Part shown: positions 46,401 to 50,439 of the stretch, in pieces | Numbering within the stretch: position 1 is the first letter of the stretch | Layout of the letters: each line of letters starts with the position of its first letter | Source: Heloderma charlesbogerti | Taxonomy: Eukaryota; Chordata; Lepidosauria; Squamata; Helodermatidae | DNA: 64,000 nucleotides | Assembly (NCBI GenBank): GCA_026122225.1 | Contig: JANEZZ010001905.1 | Span: forward strand, 1,240,001 to 1,304,000 | Direction of reading: 5' to 3' | Made by a program: the position numbers and the translations under genes | The notes under the pieces: model-generated | The model's input: the letters and a program-made list of their open reading frames with translations, nothing else | Told to the model about the DNA's origin: nothing | Database searches by the model: none

Positions 46401-48414
46401 GATTCTTTTGCATCCGGCCTCCGGAGTCCGTGGTGGAATGGGTCCACCTACCTCCGCCTCCTGCTGGACCCACACGGAGCTGGATCCTCCTCGCCGGCCG
46501 GCTCCGTACAGCAAGCAATACGGCCGCCATTGCCATGCCGTATCGCTGAGCACTCACTTTCGGAAGGGATCTGGATGCAAATGGCATCTGCTACGCCATT
46601 TGCGTCCCAATTTTTTCATGCGATAGGCTACGCATTTGTATTTACATAAATATTTGCATAGCCTATCGCGTGAAAAAATAGGGATGCAAATGGCATAGTG
46701 GACGCCATTTGCGTCCGGATCCCTTCCTGCAGTGAGTGCTCAGCGATACAGCACGGCAATGGTGGCCATATCATTTGCTGTACAGAGCTGGCCGACGAGG
46801 AGGATCTGGCTCTGCGTGGGTCCGGCAGGACGCGGAGGTAGGTGGACCCATTCCGCCACGGACTCTGGAGGCTGGCTTCAAAAGAATCCAGCCTCAATGG
46901 AGTCAGTGGCAGAATTCTCTGCCATCCCTAGGAATAAGTACATCTGCAGTGTGTGACTATTATCATTCTGCATTATGCACTTCCCTGTCCCCACCTTTAC
47001 AGGTTGCCAATGTGTGCAACAGCAGATGTGTTTTGACAAAACACCATGCAAAAGGAGAACTTCATCTAACCGCATAATTGCACAAGGATTCCTTTTTGCA
47101 CTTTGATTTAACCAATGCTCATATGCACTGGTGACCTGTATGGAAACAAACAAACAAAAATACATACAGAAAACTGTGGCAAACTGTGCATGAACAGAGC
47201 CTGAATGAAGTCCAGGTATCAAAGCCCACCAAAAGGAAGAAGAACAGATTCCAAAGACATCAGCGCCACTCAGTGAAAGACTAGATTACGTAACTTGGTT
47301 GGAACCCTTAAAGCCAGGGAGAAATTTGAATGGAGAAAAGTATATGTAAGCAACATCATGTGGCTTCAGCTTTACATTTATTTTAACCTTCCTTGAACCT
47401 TCAGGATATTTGAGATATCAGTCTAAAAAAATGAAGTTAATTCTCCTAGAAACCCAGAACAATGGGTTATTTGAGCTTTGTCAGGGGGAGGAACTTCCAT
47501 ACCAATTAAACCTTTCTCCTCATTAAGCATTCTTACATGCTGCATCTATATTAATTTTAGCAGTTGATTGCCAGGAATAACTGGCTATTTAAATTCCAAA
47601 ATCCAAAACAGTGTAATACCTTTATTAGGCCAACCGAAAGATCACCCAAAATGAGCAAGCGTTTGAGATCTCCAGACATTTTCATCAGGCAAGATGTTAC
47701 AAAAGGCGGTGGGAGGGGAATAGAGGAGGAAAAAATTGTGACAATGGTAAAGTCATAGTATCTGCATGTTCAGAGTCCCAAGGAGTCTGCAGACATGCCA
47801 ATGAGGCTCTGCAAGTCATGTGATAGTTACAGAGGTTGGGCCTGGAGCTGCCGCTAGGGTTTCTTGCTGGTAGCAAGTAAGGAGGAAATGTTGGATCCCC
47901 CATTTTTTAAAATATAAACCAGCTGTTACTCAGAAGTGTTTCCATCCTGAGCAAAGCATATAGGCGACCTTTACTTTGTTGTGGAAATTAAATGTAATTA
48001 ATTATTATTAAGTACACCAGTAGCTGGGGAACATAAGCACGAGGGCGCTGTTGCACTCATGTCCGGCTTGTGGGTTTCCCATGGGTAGCTTACTGGCCAC
48101 TGCGTGAACAGAATGCTGGACTGGATGGACCCTTGGTCAGAACTAGCATCAGGGCTCTTCTTATGTTCTTATTTGCTCTTGTTATGAATGATTTCAATGA
48201 TTAGCTGCTGCGATTCATGATTAATTGCTTTCCCCCTCCCCCTTCTCCCAGATTTGAATTTGGACAAGCTCTCTTCATTGGTTGGGCAGCTGCATCTCTG
48301 ACCATCTTGGGTGGGGCCTTCCTTTGCTGCTCTTGTCCCCGAAGAGAAACCTCCTACCCACCAACTCGGCCATACCCAAAGAGCACTCCCTCGGCTGGGA
48401 AAGATTATGTATAA
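8529..48414 (+). CDS. CLDN1: Claudin-1, complete gene in four coding exons
   Basis: Joining 8529-8751, 43119-43283, 44554-44638 and 48252-48414 gives 636 nt, 211 residues plus TAA. Claudin-1 is a tetraspan membrane protein that builds the paracellular barrier of epithelial tight junctions. The protein shows four hydrophobic segments (about 8-28, 82-102, 117-137 and 164-184) and the claudin signature W30, GLW 49-51, C54 and C64, plus R81. It also has juxtamembrane cysteine pairs (C104/C107 and C183/C184/C186) that are palmitoylation sites in this family, and the C-terminal PDZ ligand KDYV that binds ZO proteins. The tail [25 protein letters not shown] region (192-211) and the [12 protein letters not shown] loop fit claudin-1 rather than claudin-7 or -19. 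All four borders are GT/AG with matching phases. The gene looks intact. Intron 1 (34.4 kb) is strongly enlarged by transposons. Confidence 0.96.
8925..9050. repeat. MIR-like SINE fragment in intron 1
   Basis: Contains caaccctgtgaggtaggt followed by a 'cccattttgcaaaaggtgggg' module and a 'gtgactcactccagg' module in the order typical of MIR-type SINEs. It is short and diverged. The family call is by eye. Confidence 0.5.
9100..10361. other. CLDN1: Intron 1, nothing recognised
   Basis: AT-rich intron sequence. A C-run lies at about 9470-9483. A short direct repeat (gccccgtttttaaggtgttt) occurs twice at about 10158-10200. No exon or RNA gene is visible. Confidence 0.35.
10370..11061. mobile_element. 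hAT-like element, family B, with a CR1 inserted
   Basis: The left end is CAGGGCTGGCATCAG and the right end, reverse-complemented, CAGTCCCATCTGCAG. It aligns by eye with the element at 26799-27157, reverse-complemented. Flanks AGAAGAAG (10362-10369) and AGAATAAG (11062-11069) match at 7 of 8. A CR1 3' end occupies about 10660-11026, so the hAT part is only about 325 bp. It carries no transposase. Confidence 0.6.
10660..11026 (+). mobile_element. CR1 LINE 3' fragment
   Basis: It matches the last part of CR1-B (14304-14700, reverse-complemented): 'cttgagaagagactgaggggagatatg', 'gttggactcaatggtcttgtaggccccttccaaccctac', and a terminal ttctatgattct repeat. Severely 5'-truncated, as is normal for CR1. 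A 10-bp duplication (gttgtcaca) near 10710-10730 is an internal change. Confidence 0.85.
11070..11533. other. CLDN1: Intron 1, nothing recognised
   Basis: No exon, RNA gene or bounded repeat is visible in this stretch. Confidence 0.35.
11534..11983. mobile_element. Non-autonomous hAT-like element, family A, with nested CR1
   Basis: The ends are TAGCGAAT (left) and TAGGGATTTTCG (right, reverse-complemented). An exact 8-bp duplication TTTCTAGC flanks it (11526-11533 and 11984-11991). A 70-bp minus-strand CR1 tail (11658-11727) lies inside. The interior has no long frame and repeats 'aaatgtgcat'-like motifs. Confidence 0.75.
11658..11727 (-). mobile_element. CR1 3' tail, very short
   Basis: This is the reverse complement of the CR1 terminus, with atcatagaatagtaggg then ttggaaggggcctacaagg. 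Only the last ~70 bp of a CR1 are present, nested in the hAT-like element. Confidence 0.85.
11992..13255. other. CLDN1: Intron 1, nothing recognised
   Basis: No exon, RNA gene or named repeat. Open frames at 12705-13035 overlap on both strands and show no domain. Confidence 0.35.
13256..13378. mobile_element. Small palindromic element (MITE-like)
   Basis: Ends pair over about 30 bp: gaatctacacgtagcagttat (13264-13284) is matched by its complement at about 13351-13371, with one G/T-type change outside. A short internal triplication of gggcaccaat lies at about 13311-13338. No target duplication is clear. No coding capacity. Confidence 0.6.
13776..13840 (+). mobile_element. tRNA-derived SINE, head half
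   Basis: Contains an A-box-like ggtgtagtggttggag and a B-box-like cccgggttct at tRNA spacing. The body resumes at 18065 after the nested CR1s. This head plus that body make one SINE copy of a kind common in squamates. Confidence 0.7.
13841..14303 (-). mobile_element. CR1-A LINE, 3' part
   Basis: Reverse-complemented, this is the CR1 subfamily whose tail reads ggactagatggacccttgg then tgatccagcagg..cttcttatgttctt, as in 28380-29395. It is broken at about 14303 by CR1-B and resumes at 17698. The 54-bp minisatellite lies inside. Confidence 0.85.
13967..14205. repeat. 54-bp minisatellite within CR1-A
   Basis: Two exact 54-bp units (13967-14020, 14021-14074) are followed by a third, partial unit from 14075 and degenerate sub-units to about 14205. 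Each unit contains the motif catgttccccagcaac twice. Related CR1 copies at 29245-29280 and 45330-45365 have this segment once, so the array grew after insertion. Confidence 0.9.
14703..16520 (-). pseudogene. CR1-B reverse transcriptase part of ORF2
   Basis: 605 open codons cover the linker and reverse transcriptase. Visible motifs are [36 protein letters not shown] and the catalytic FADD (15189-15200 on the minus strand), followed by CQVLHLG and the C-terminal [16 protein letters not shown]. The enzyme primes reverse transcription of LINE RNA at a nicked target. The frame breaks at the [11 protein letters not shown] end, where the family normally continues for about 100 more residues (found in another frame, 14491-14706). 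Still-open length suggests a moderately young copy. Confidence 0.9.
16511..17232 (-). pseudogene. CR1-B apurinic-like endonuclease part of ORF2
   Basis: Two frames (17232-16765 and 16732-16511) carry APE-type endonuclease motifs. They are [51 protein letters not shown] and [10 protein letters not shown]. In CR1 elements this domain nicks the target DNA. The break between the frames near 16732-16765 disables it in this copy. Confidence 0.85.
17256..17697 (-). pseudogene. CR1-B ORF1 with SGNH/esterase-like domain, 5'-truncated
   Basis: About 147 codons, including [19 protein letters not shown] (the GxND block) and [19 protein letters not shown] (the DxxH block), the signature of SGNH-type hydrolases. 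Esterase-like ORF1 domains are known in some CR1/L2 clade elements. The upstream GDS block is not present because the copy is cut off at the junction with CR1-A. The apparent start MAFGF is partly a junction artefact. Confidence 0.75.
17698..18064 (-). mobile_element. CR1-A LINE, 5' part
   Basis: Reverse-complemented it reads straight on from 14303: 'gtagtgatggccaccaatttggatggcttt' at 17698-17730 and the 'gagggaaggttacaacagctggga' module at about 17955-17990, as at 28860-29130. This is the upstream half of the copy interrupted by CR1-B. Confidence 0.85.
18065..18216 (+). mobile_element. tRNA-derived SINE, body half
   Basis: Continues the SINE head at 13776-13840: actgggtgactttgggccag, then ctcagcctagcctacc, cagggttgttgtgaggat and a 'ggtgggatataaat' terminus. 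It runs into the GATA microsatellite, a usual SINE-tail seed. Confidence 0.75.
18217..18332. repeat. GATA/GACA microsatellite
   Basis: About 20 GATA units with two GATGATA interruptions, then about six GACA units. It grew from the SINE tail. GATA arrays are especially abundant in squamates. Confidence 0.95.
18425..18990 (+). repeat. Old LINE/SINE module split by a hAT-like element
   Basis: Left part 18425-18470 (acatctgcagtgctctcaagtg) and right part 18808-18990 (tatctagctgtaaccctcacaac, then attgtccccatattgtaga) form one MIR/L3-like module once the insert at 18471-18807 is taken out. Class uncertain. Confidence 0.5.
18471..18807. mobile_element. Non-autonomous hAT-like element, family C
   Basis: Ends are CAGAGGTGTTGAACCTC (left) and CAGGGGTGTCAGACCTG (right, reverse-complemented). 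Flanks GTTTGAAG (18463-18470) and GTTCAAAG (18808-18815) match at 6 of 8. The internal ccaaatctggcccc module also occurs at 54430-54450 and, loosely, at 59995-60030. No transposase. Confidence 0.6.
18991..22755. other. CLDN1: Intron 1, largely unassigned
   Basis: Holds a SINE/LINE tail with an AAT run (about 19300-19362), the hAT-like fragment at 19980-20160 and a MIR-like scrap near 21050-21110. The rest shows no exon or RNA gene. Frames at 21753-22617 overlap on both strands and look spurious. Confidence 0.35.
19980..20160. mobile_element. hAT-like fragment related to 810-1045
   Basis: Starts with a G-run, then atttgcacaaatttgcag, a run of 'gcaagtgtgcatttgtgctaacgtgcac'-like repeats, and ctgattccgtcaatgagtgga. 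The same order occurs at 812-1040. The right end is acatccatag. The left end was not found, so this may be truncated. Confidence 0.5.
22765..22845. repeat. CT / CA / CTCA compound microsatellite
   Basis: A CT run (about 22765-22804), then CA (about 22807-22822), then CTCA/CTTA units. Confidence 0.95.
22850..23490. repeat. Locally duplicated intron segment
   Basis: Two pairs of similar blocks are seen. One is aaagcaacaatcatcacaggaacacagtg (about 22851-22879) against aataaacaatcattatagcaacacagtg (about 22957-22984). The other is the stretch 23070-23170 against 23370-23460, both with 'aagcct.attgaccacaatgg.agtta...ctgagtagaca' and a following 'tgtgctgggaaa.acaggga'. They indicate old local duplication of a repeat that contains the palindromic attga/tcaat family. 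Confidence 0.55.
23499..24024. mobile_element. Fold-back hAT-like element, family A
   Basis: Flanks CTGGTGTC (23491-23498) and CTGGGGTC (24025-24032) match at 7 of 8. The right end, reverse-complemented, is TAGGGATGTCAGAG. The two halves pair around a loop at about 23765-23778. The arms include ttgcgtctaagtctatg and its complement, catcctgcc/ggcaggatg, a T-run/A-run pair and ggcaatcggcagggacagg. No coding capacity. Confidence 0.7.
24033..25300. other. CLDN1: Intron 1, nothing recognised
   Basis: No exon, RNA gene or bounded repeat is visible. Confidence 0.35.
25300..25410 (-). mobile_element. CR1 fragment
   Basis: Reverse-complemented this reads like the CR1 segment for [10 protein letters not shown] (ggcacccagaactgggcacagga at 25330-25352) and the following GEVL-type region. 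Short and diverged. Confidence 0.6.
25440..26480 (+). mobile_element. CR1 fragment interrupted by a hAT-like element
   Basis: Left part 25440-25770 contains the [16 protein letters not shown] segment and the 'ggaatgtttagcctgcaggatag' module. Right part 26290-26480 resumes with gtgggagcagtttgaccatgg and ctggaggccttcaagcagag. Taking out 25771-26289 restores a continuous CR1. Confidence 0.75.
25771..26289. mobile_element. Fold-back hAT-like element, family A, inside CR1
   Basis: Flanks CTTGATAG (25763-25770) and CTTGACAG (26290-26297) match at 7 of 8. Ends are TAGGATGGGC and TAGGGATGGATG (right, reverse-complemented). Long arms pair around a loop near 26017-26028: 25915-26016 against 26029-26135, including ccattttatgtaaatggtgg and its complement. 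No coding capacity. Confidence 0.8.
26799..27157. mobile_element. hAT-like element, family B
   Basis: Flanks GCTGTAAG (26791-26798) and ACTGTAAG (27158-27165) match at 7 of 8. Ends are CAGAGCCAGC and CAGGGCCAGTATC (right, reverse-complemented). Related copies are 10370-11061 (opposite orientation) and 53305-53666 (same orientation). No transposase frame. Confidence 0.7.
27265..27400 (+). mobile_element. L2-like 3' tail
   Basis: T-rich stretch followed by aaggtggaatagaaatacaac and an aataaataa terminus, typical of L2/SINE 3' ends. Short. Confidence 0.45.
27401..28205. other. CLDN1: Intron 1, nothing recognised
   Basis: No exon, RNA gene or bounded repeat is visible. Confidence 0.35.
28208..28322. 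mobile_element. Palindromic MITE, actacaactcccatcat family
   Basis: The arms cagccttctccagcctggtg and caccaggaaggctg face each other and enclose gttggactacag / tgtagtccaac. The same family is at 42721-42850 and 43728-43860. Confidence 0.65.
28380..29395 (+). mobile_element. CR1 LINE 3' fragment
   Basis: Covers the C-terminal reverse transcriptase region ([15 protein letters not shown] at about 28730-28760) and the post-RT part, open over 28805-29365 ([32 protein letters not shown]). It ends in the tail ctagatggacccttggtctg...cttcttatg. The upstream part is out of frame. 5'-truncated. Confidence 0.9.
29606..32599 (+). mobile_element. RTE-BovB LINE, near full length (copy 1)
   Basis: Starts with ccccttcatggatcactgcc, as does copy 2 at 62323, and ends with agtcggacacgactgaacaacaacaa. 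An exact 12-bp target duplication AAGGGCCAAAAT lies at 29594-29605 and 32600-32611. The body encodes an APE endonuclease and a reverse transcriptase. Three in-frame TGA stops and a 216-bp internal deletion make it inactive. BovB is the LINE known for horizontal spread between squamates and ruminants. Confidence 0.95.
29671..31116 (+). pseudogene. BovB copy 1 ORF, N-terminal and endonuclease part
   Basis: Reading from ATG 29671, the frame is interrupted by TGA at 29971, 30256 and 31114. Endonuclease motifs in order are [64 protein letters not shown] and [12 protein letters not shown]. The linker before the reverse transcriptase has lost 72 codons at about 30715 relative to copy 2. The TGA at 29971 is CGA in copy 2, a CpG decay. 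The TGA at 30256 is present in both copies. Confidence 0.9.
31117..32613 (+). pseudogene. BovB copy 1 reverse transcriptase part
   Basis: The frame stays open for 468 codons (ATG 31207) and includes [39 protein letters not shown] and catalytic YADD (31828-31839). The thumb and C-terminal part follow, with the [32 protein letters not shown] tail. Length and motif order match RTE-clade reverse transcriptases. This half carries no visible stop, so decay is concentrated upstream. Confidence 0.9.
32612..34695. other. CLDN1: Intron 1, nothing recognised
   Basis: Contains two similar passages, 32640-32760 and 32870-33010, both with 'ctctatttgaaggactgtc' and 'agactgagcaaggcacac', so a local duplication is likely. 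A T-run lies at 33158-33175 and a CA microsatellite at about 34388-34415. No exon is seen. Confidence 0.4.
34704..35131. mobile_element. Non-autonomous hAT-like element, family A
   Basis: Exact 8-bp duplication TTCCTGAG (34696-34703 and 35132-35139). Ends TAGGGATACATG and TAGGGATGGGTG (right, reverse-complemented). Interior AT-rich with 'tttgtgcaaatt'-type motifs and no coding capacity. Confidence 0.85.
35140..36192. other. CLDN1: Intron 1, nothing recognised
   Basis: A GTGTGC run and a TTTTG run lie at about 35748-35790. No exon, RNA gene or bounded repeat is visible. Confidence 0.35.
36193..36292 (-). mobile_element. BovB / Sauria SINE type 3' end
   Basis: Reverse-complemented it reads catgaagtcacaaagagtcgg followed by a 'gcgactgaccgaataaacaac' end, like the BovB terminus at 32565-32600. 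Only about 100 bp remain. Confidence 0.65.
36370..36895 (+). mobile_element. Old CR1 fragment
   Basis: Modules in CR1 order: agtttacaatctgaaatatg, 'agagtcatccaatgaaacc', aggacaattgaaagaagtact, and a tail gctggactagatggatcc. Heavily diverged. Confidence 0.6.
36896..39199. other. CLDN1: Intron 1, nothing recognised
   Basis: No exon, RNA gene or bounded repeat is visible. The open frames on both strands at 37250-37750 overlap and have no domain. Confidence 0.35.
39228..40439 (+). pseudogene. L2-type reverse transcriptase, open for 403 codons
   Basis: The ordered motifs are [84 protein letters not shown] (catalytic YADD 39819-39830), [15 protein letters not shown] and the C-terminal [13 protein letters not shown]. 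This is typical of L2 elements. There is no endonuclease, so the copy is 5'-truncated. The last codons (after AYLK) come from the foreign insert and end at its TGA. Apart from that the reading frame has no visible stop. Confidence 0.9.
40429..40591 (-). repeat. 163-bp inverted copy of intron 3 sequence
   Basis: Compared base by base, it is the reverse complement of 44925-45088 with one T-run length change and one substitution (162 of 164 columns). The copy starts with the last part of a SINE (its 3' tail) and continues into the SINE's own 3' flank, so 44925-45088 is the source. Its ends share only 2-3 bases (AG, AAG) with the L2 breakpoints. Confidence 0.95.
40967..42105. other. CLDN1: Intron 1, mostly unassigned
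   Basis: Two members of the palindromic 'cccattga/tcaatggg' family lie at about 41175-41260 and 41305-41355. A SINE/L2-type tail lies at about 41630-41700. No exon is visible. Confidence 0.4.
42106..42706 (+). mobile_element. L2-like 3' end split by an insert
   Basis: Left part 42110-42315 carries the [20 protein letters not shown] passage and 'gaggccttgaagacttcactctgg'. Right part about 42560-42706 is T-rich and ends aataaataaataatg. The insert between (about 42316-42555) includes the 42403-42544 direct repeat and an inverted-repeat module shared with 49571-49749. Confidence 0.55.
42403..42544 (+). repeat. 142-bp direct repeat, copy 1 (intron 1)
   Basis: Aligns without gaps to 46073-46214 with six mismatches (about 96%). 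Contains tttatatatgcaaatt and ccagatcattccaaacc. Flanking sequences differ, so it is a dispersed element or a duplicated piece. It lies upstream of exon 2. Confidence 0.9.
42721..42850. mobile_element. Palindromic MITE, actacaactcccatcat family
   Basis: Arms: cagccttccccggcctac...ctccagatgagttggactacaactcccatcat against atgggagctgtagtcc...catctggagg...ggaaggctg. Total about 130 bp with a short loop at about 42780-42795. Confidence 0.8.
42908..43101 (+). mobile_element. tRNA-derived SINE abutting exon 2
   Basis: A-box-like tggcttagtagctgagca (about 42913-42930) and B-box-like ggttcaatcccag (42957-42969) sit at tRNA spacing. The body has accctggagagctactgaca and the tail gtagacaatgctgggctggg then ccaatggtctgactcagt. 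The same family, minus orientation, is at 45032-45222. The tail ends within 20 bp of the exon 2 acceptor. Confidence 0.8.
43088..43118 (+). promoter_or_regulatory. CLDN1: CLDN1 exon 2 acceptor with SINE-derived branch-site candidate
   Basis: CTGAC (43090-43094) fits the branch consensus YTNAY, and its A lies 25 nt before the AG at 43117-43118. The CTGACTCAGT stretch is the conserved SINE tail. The polypyrimidine tract (43100-43115) is short and interrupted. Confidence 0.6.
43119..43283 (+). CDS. CLDN1: CLDN1 coding exon 2
   Basis: 165 nt, from the last two bases of codon 75 to the first base of codon 130. It encodes the end of loop 1, transmembrane segment 2, the short cytoplasmic loop with [14 protein letters not shown] and most of transmembrane segment 3. 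The acceptor is TTTTGCAG and the donor G|GTTAAG. Length and phase are those expected of claudin-1. Confidence 0.97.
43728..43860. mobile_element. Palindromic MITE in intron 2
   Basis: Arms ttcagatgtgctggactacaatttccatcat and atgggaggtgcagtccaacacatctgga pair around 43785-43800. Same family as 42721-42850. Confidence 0.75.
44554..44638 (+). CDS. CLDN1: CLDN1 coding exon 3
   Basis: 85 nt, last two bases of codon 130 to the second base of codon 158. It encodes the end of transmembrane segment 3 and extracellular loop 2 ([21 protein letters not shown]). The acceptor is CCTACAG and the donor AG|GTAAAT. Length and phase match claudin-1. Confidence 0.96.
44925..45088 (+). repeat. Source of the inverted 163-bp copy (intron 3)
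   Basis: Near-identical, in reverse orientation, to 40429-40591. It spans the 3' tail of a minus-strand SINE (45032-45088) and 107 bp of flank. It starts 286 bp after exon 3. Confidence 0.95.
45032..45222 (-). mobile_element. tRNA-derived SINE in intron 3
   Basis: Minus-strand order: A-box tagctcagtggtagagc, B-box-like ggttcggtctcc, a body with ctgaaaccccggagggcc and a tail tagatggaccgaaggtctga. Opposite orientation to the SINE at 42908-43101. Confidence 0.8.
45285..45492 (+). mobile_element. CR1 3' fragment
   Basis: The last ~205 bp of CR1, with ggccactgtgtgaacagaatg and a tail ending cttcttgtgttcctatg. Confidence 0.85.
45493..46072. other. CLDN1: Intron 3, mostly unassigned
   Basis: A SINE/LINE tail with tcaatcaatca lies at about 45600-45680. 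Otherwise nothing is recognised. Confidence 0.35.
46073..46214 (+). repeat. 142-bp direct repeat, copy 2 (intron 3)
   Basis: Same orientation as 42403-42544, six mismatches. The two copies bracket exons 2 and 3. Confidence 0.9.
46359..46930. mobile_element. Long fold-back element in intron 3
   Basis: Nearly the whole element is an inverted repeat: arms of about 270 bp pair around 46640-46650. Ends CAGGGATGGCAGAG and TAGGGATGGCAGAG (right, reverse-complemented) put it with family A, but no matching 8-bp flanks are seen. Arm landmarks include gtccacctacctccgc and atgcaaatggcat with their complements. No coding capacity. Confidence 0.8.
46931..47604. other. CLDN1: Intron 3, nothing recognised
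   Basis: No exon or bounded repeat is visible. Confidence 0.3.
47605..47705 (-). repeat. Retroelement-like 3' fragment
   Basis: Reverse-complemented it reads catcttgcctgatgaaaatg then aaacgcttgctcattttggg and gttggcctaataaaggtat, a dispersed module I have the impression is common in reptiles. Class not assigned. Confidence 0.45.
48010..48175 (+). mobile_element. CR1 3' fragment
   Basis: Contains gctggggaacataagc and ggccactgcgtgaacagaatgc, and ends cttcttatgttctta. It ends about 75 bp before the exon 4 acceptor. Confidence 0.85.
48252..48414 (+). CDS. CLDN1: CLDN1 coding exon 4
   Basis: 163 nt including TAA, from the third base of codon 158 to residue 211. It encodes the end of loop 2, transmembrane segment 4, the CCSC palmitoylation-type cluster and a cytoplasmic tail rich in S, T, P and Y that ends KDYV. 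The acceptor is TTCTCCCAG. Confidence 0.97.
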
Positions 48415-49127
48415 TATGGAAAGGAGATGGAGAAACAACCTTGGCATTCAAGAACCCAAAGGGACACTGCCTCACCACTGTCCTTCCGGGAGCAAAGTGC
48501 ACAACTTTGGCACATTGCTCTCCCTTCCATAAAATAAATGTGTATATTTATATGATACAGATATATGTATAACCATTTCTGTTCCTGGATGGGCAGTTCT
48601 TCCTTGCCCTCCCATCAGATGAGGAACTCCCGCCACAAACATGTAGATAGCCACAATGGAATGGCAATAAAGCAGCCAGACTTAGGGAAAATGTGTGTAT
48701 CTCCCTTCACTGGGAGTAGAAAAGTGACAGCCACCCAAATGTGTTTGTTTTTTCTCTGTTCTCTTAATGTGTCTTGGCAGTTGTGCGTGGCTCAGCCCTC
48801 TGCTTCCACTGTACCCATCACCTGGTCCTTTTGTATATATTTCTATATCAAGTCAGCCATAGATACCAGCGTAGCACAGGAGACTAAATGATCAAAGTTC
48901 TTGAAGAAAAATCTGCTTGAACAAACTTTTTGAATGTATGAATGTATTGGACTTTCCATTTGTTCCCCTCCCTCCTGTAGGCACAGAAAATAGGAAACAG
49001 TGAATAATCAAGCACAGGGCCATGTGATTCTGCCCTCTGTTCAGAGTGGGTGGGAGTGTTTGAACTTCCCCAAGATACATGGCTAAGGAGATCCCATTCC
49101 ACAGCTCAGCATAGCCCTAGCTGCCAG

Positions 49128-49272
49128 GGCTGGCCCAAGTCAATTTGCTGCTTGAGGTGAAGAACAAGATGGCACCTACATGCAGGAGGATGGCTGGGGG
49201 CACCACTGTTCTCCCAGCATTTGTCTCCTGTGGCAGCCGTCACATTCTGCCTAATGGTAGGGCCGGTCCTGC
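49128..49272. mobile_element. MITE-like element in the 3' UTR
   Basis: Ends cagggctggcccaag and (reverse-complemented right end) caggaccggcccta are alike. Flanks CTAGCTGC and CCTGATGC match at only 5 of 8, so the boundary is tentative. Confidence 0.45.
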
Positions 49273-49570
49273 CTGATGCCAAGAAAATTTACTGGAGGCC
49301 AGGAATCTAACTTTGTTTGAGCTAGGATCTAGGTTGAAATTTTATCTCTACAAGGGTCTCAGTCCCTGAATGGCCATTGGAACATGGTTAGCCTAACTCC
49401 CCCAGATCTGTAGAATGGGAATATAGTGAGACATCAAATAGGATGGAGAAATGGGCTTGCCTGCCCTGAAGGGCCATAAACTGCAACTCATAAACTTGAT
49501 CTGCACAGTATGCAGTTGGTCCTAGGAGATATACTAGTAAACCCACACAGTGTGGAGGTTGGTAACTCTG

Positions 49571-49749
49571 ATTATGGTGGGGCTGTGAATCCATTCTGGG
49601 TTTCAGTCAGAACCAGCCAGAATTCTAAAGGAGCTTTCCAAGGTGCTGAACCTATTTTGGTATTATGGTTACATGCCTTGGATACCTCCTTTAGAGTTAT
49701 GGATGGTTCTGGCTGAAACCCAGAATGGATTCACAGCCCCACCAAAATC
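49571..49749. mobile_element. Palindromic element in the 3' UTR
   Basis: The left arm 49571-49643 (ggtggggctgtgaatccatt, gggtttcagtcagaacc, attctaaaggag) pairs with the right arm 49675-49749 at about 90% by eye. Single arms of the same family occur at 42330-42395 and 52840-52905. Confidence 0.85.
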
Positions 49750-49974
49750 GGAACCACCAGCCGCCATTTCCCCCACACACCCGCATAATTGTGTATATAT
49801 CATAAAGTTGAGTTACATGGTTATTGAGGATTGCCAAAATGGAGAGAGCTATGTCCAGTTTCCCAATGACAGTATTGCCGTGTTATCTACCCTCCTGAGT
49901 CACAAAACTATGTCACTAATGCAGGTGTGGACATCTCGGGCTTGAATCTCCATAAAGCTCACTGGGTGGCTGTG

Positions 49975-50085
49975 ATTAAGGCTGCAATCCTATGCACACT
50001 TACTTGGGAGTAGGCTTCATTGACATCACTGGGCCTTGCTCCTGGGTAAACATGCCCAGGATCAGGCTGCATGCCACTTCTCTCT
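49975..50085. mobile_element. Palindromic 'ggagtaggcttcattga' element
   Basis: gctgcaatcctatgcacac then ttgggagtaggcttcattga and a complementary-type right half ctgggtaaacatgccc. Relatives are at 23090-23150, 23385-23440 and 41175-41355. This is a dispersed family I take to be squamate-specific. Confidence 0.55.
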
Positions 50086-50222
50086 TCATCAAAGCCTGTC
50101 TGCCTGTTTTGTGAATAGTTTGCAATATCTGCACCTGGCCATCTGTATTAATTGGCTAAACCTCAGGGCTGCGGGGGGAAGACTTTTCTATGAGCATGTT
50201 GTGTAAAGTGTTAACTGTTTTC

Positions 50223-50228
50223 AATAAA
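50223..50228 (+). terminator. CLDN1: Probable distal poly(A) signal of CLDN1
   Basis: AATAAA followed within 25-60 nt by T-rich and GT-rich sequence. Chosen as distal because no CLDN1-like or better signal follows before CR1 sequence begins at about 50440. Confidence 0.55.
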
Positions 50229-50439
50229 TGTAACCTTTTTTTTTTTTAAGAAAACCTGTCTCCATTTTGTTACTTGTGTTTTATACTTGTGCCTGAAGAG
50301 GGAATAAAAAAATCAAACTTTGTTGGAAAATGGCTGTTTTAATGGGTTCCTGGCTACTGCAATGAAGTTGGACTGAACAACAACACTACAACTCCGGATC
50401 TGCAGTAAATTAGGAAAGACAAAAGAAGGATCTTCCCAG

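Larger units (their letters stand above)
48415..50245 (+). other. CLDN1: CLDN1 3' UTR (predicted)
   Basis: Begins after TAA. AATAAA hexamers lie at 48533, 48666 and 50223. The last, followed by a T-run and a GT-rich stretch (50267-50290), is the best distal cleavage signal, giving about 1.8 kb. The first two could give short isoforms. The UTR includes three repeat insertions (49128-49272, 49571-49749, 49975-50085). Confidence 0.6.

Noticed and set aside
46359..46930. 8-bp target duplication for the long fold-back
   Set aside because: CTAGCAAC and GGAATAAG do not match. Only the end similarity supports family A.
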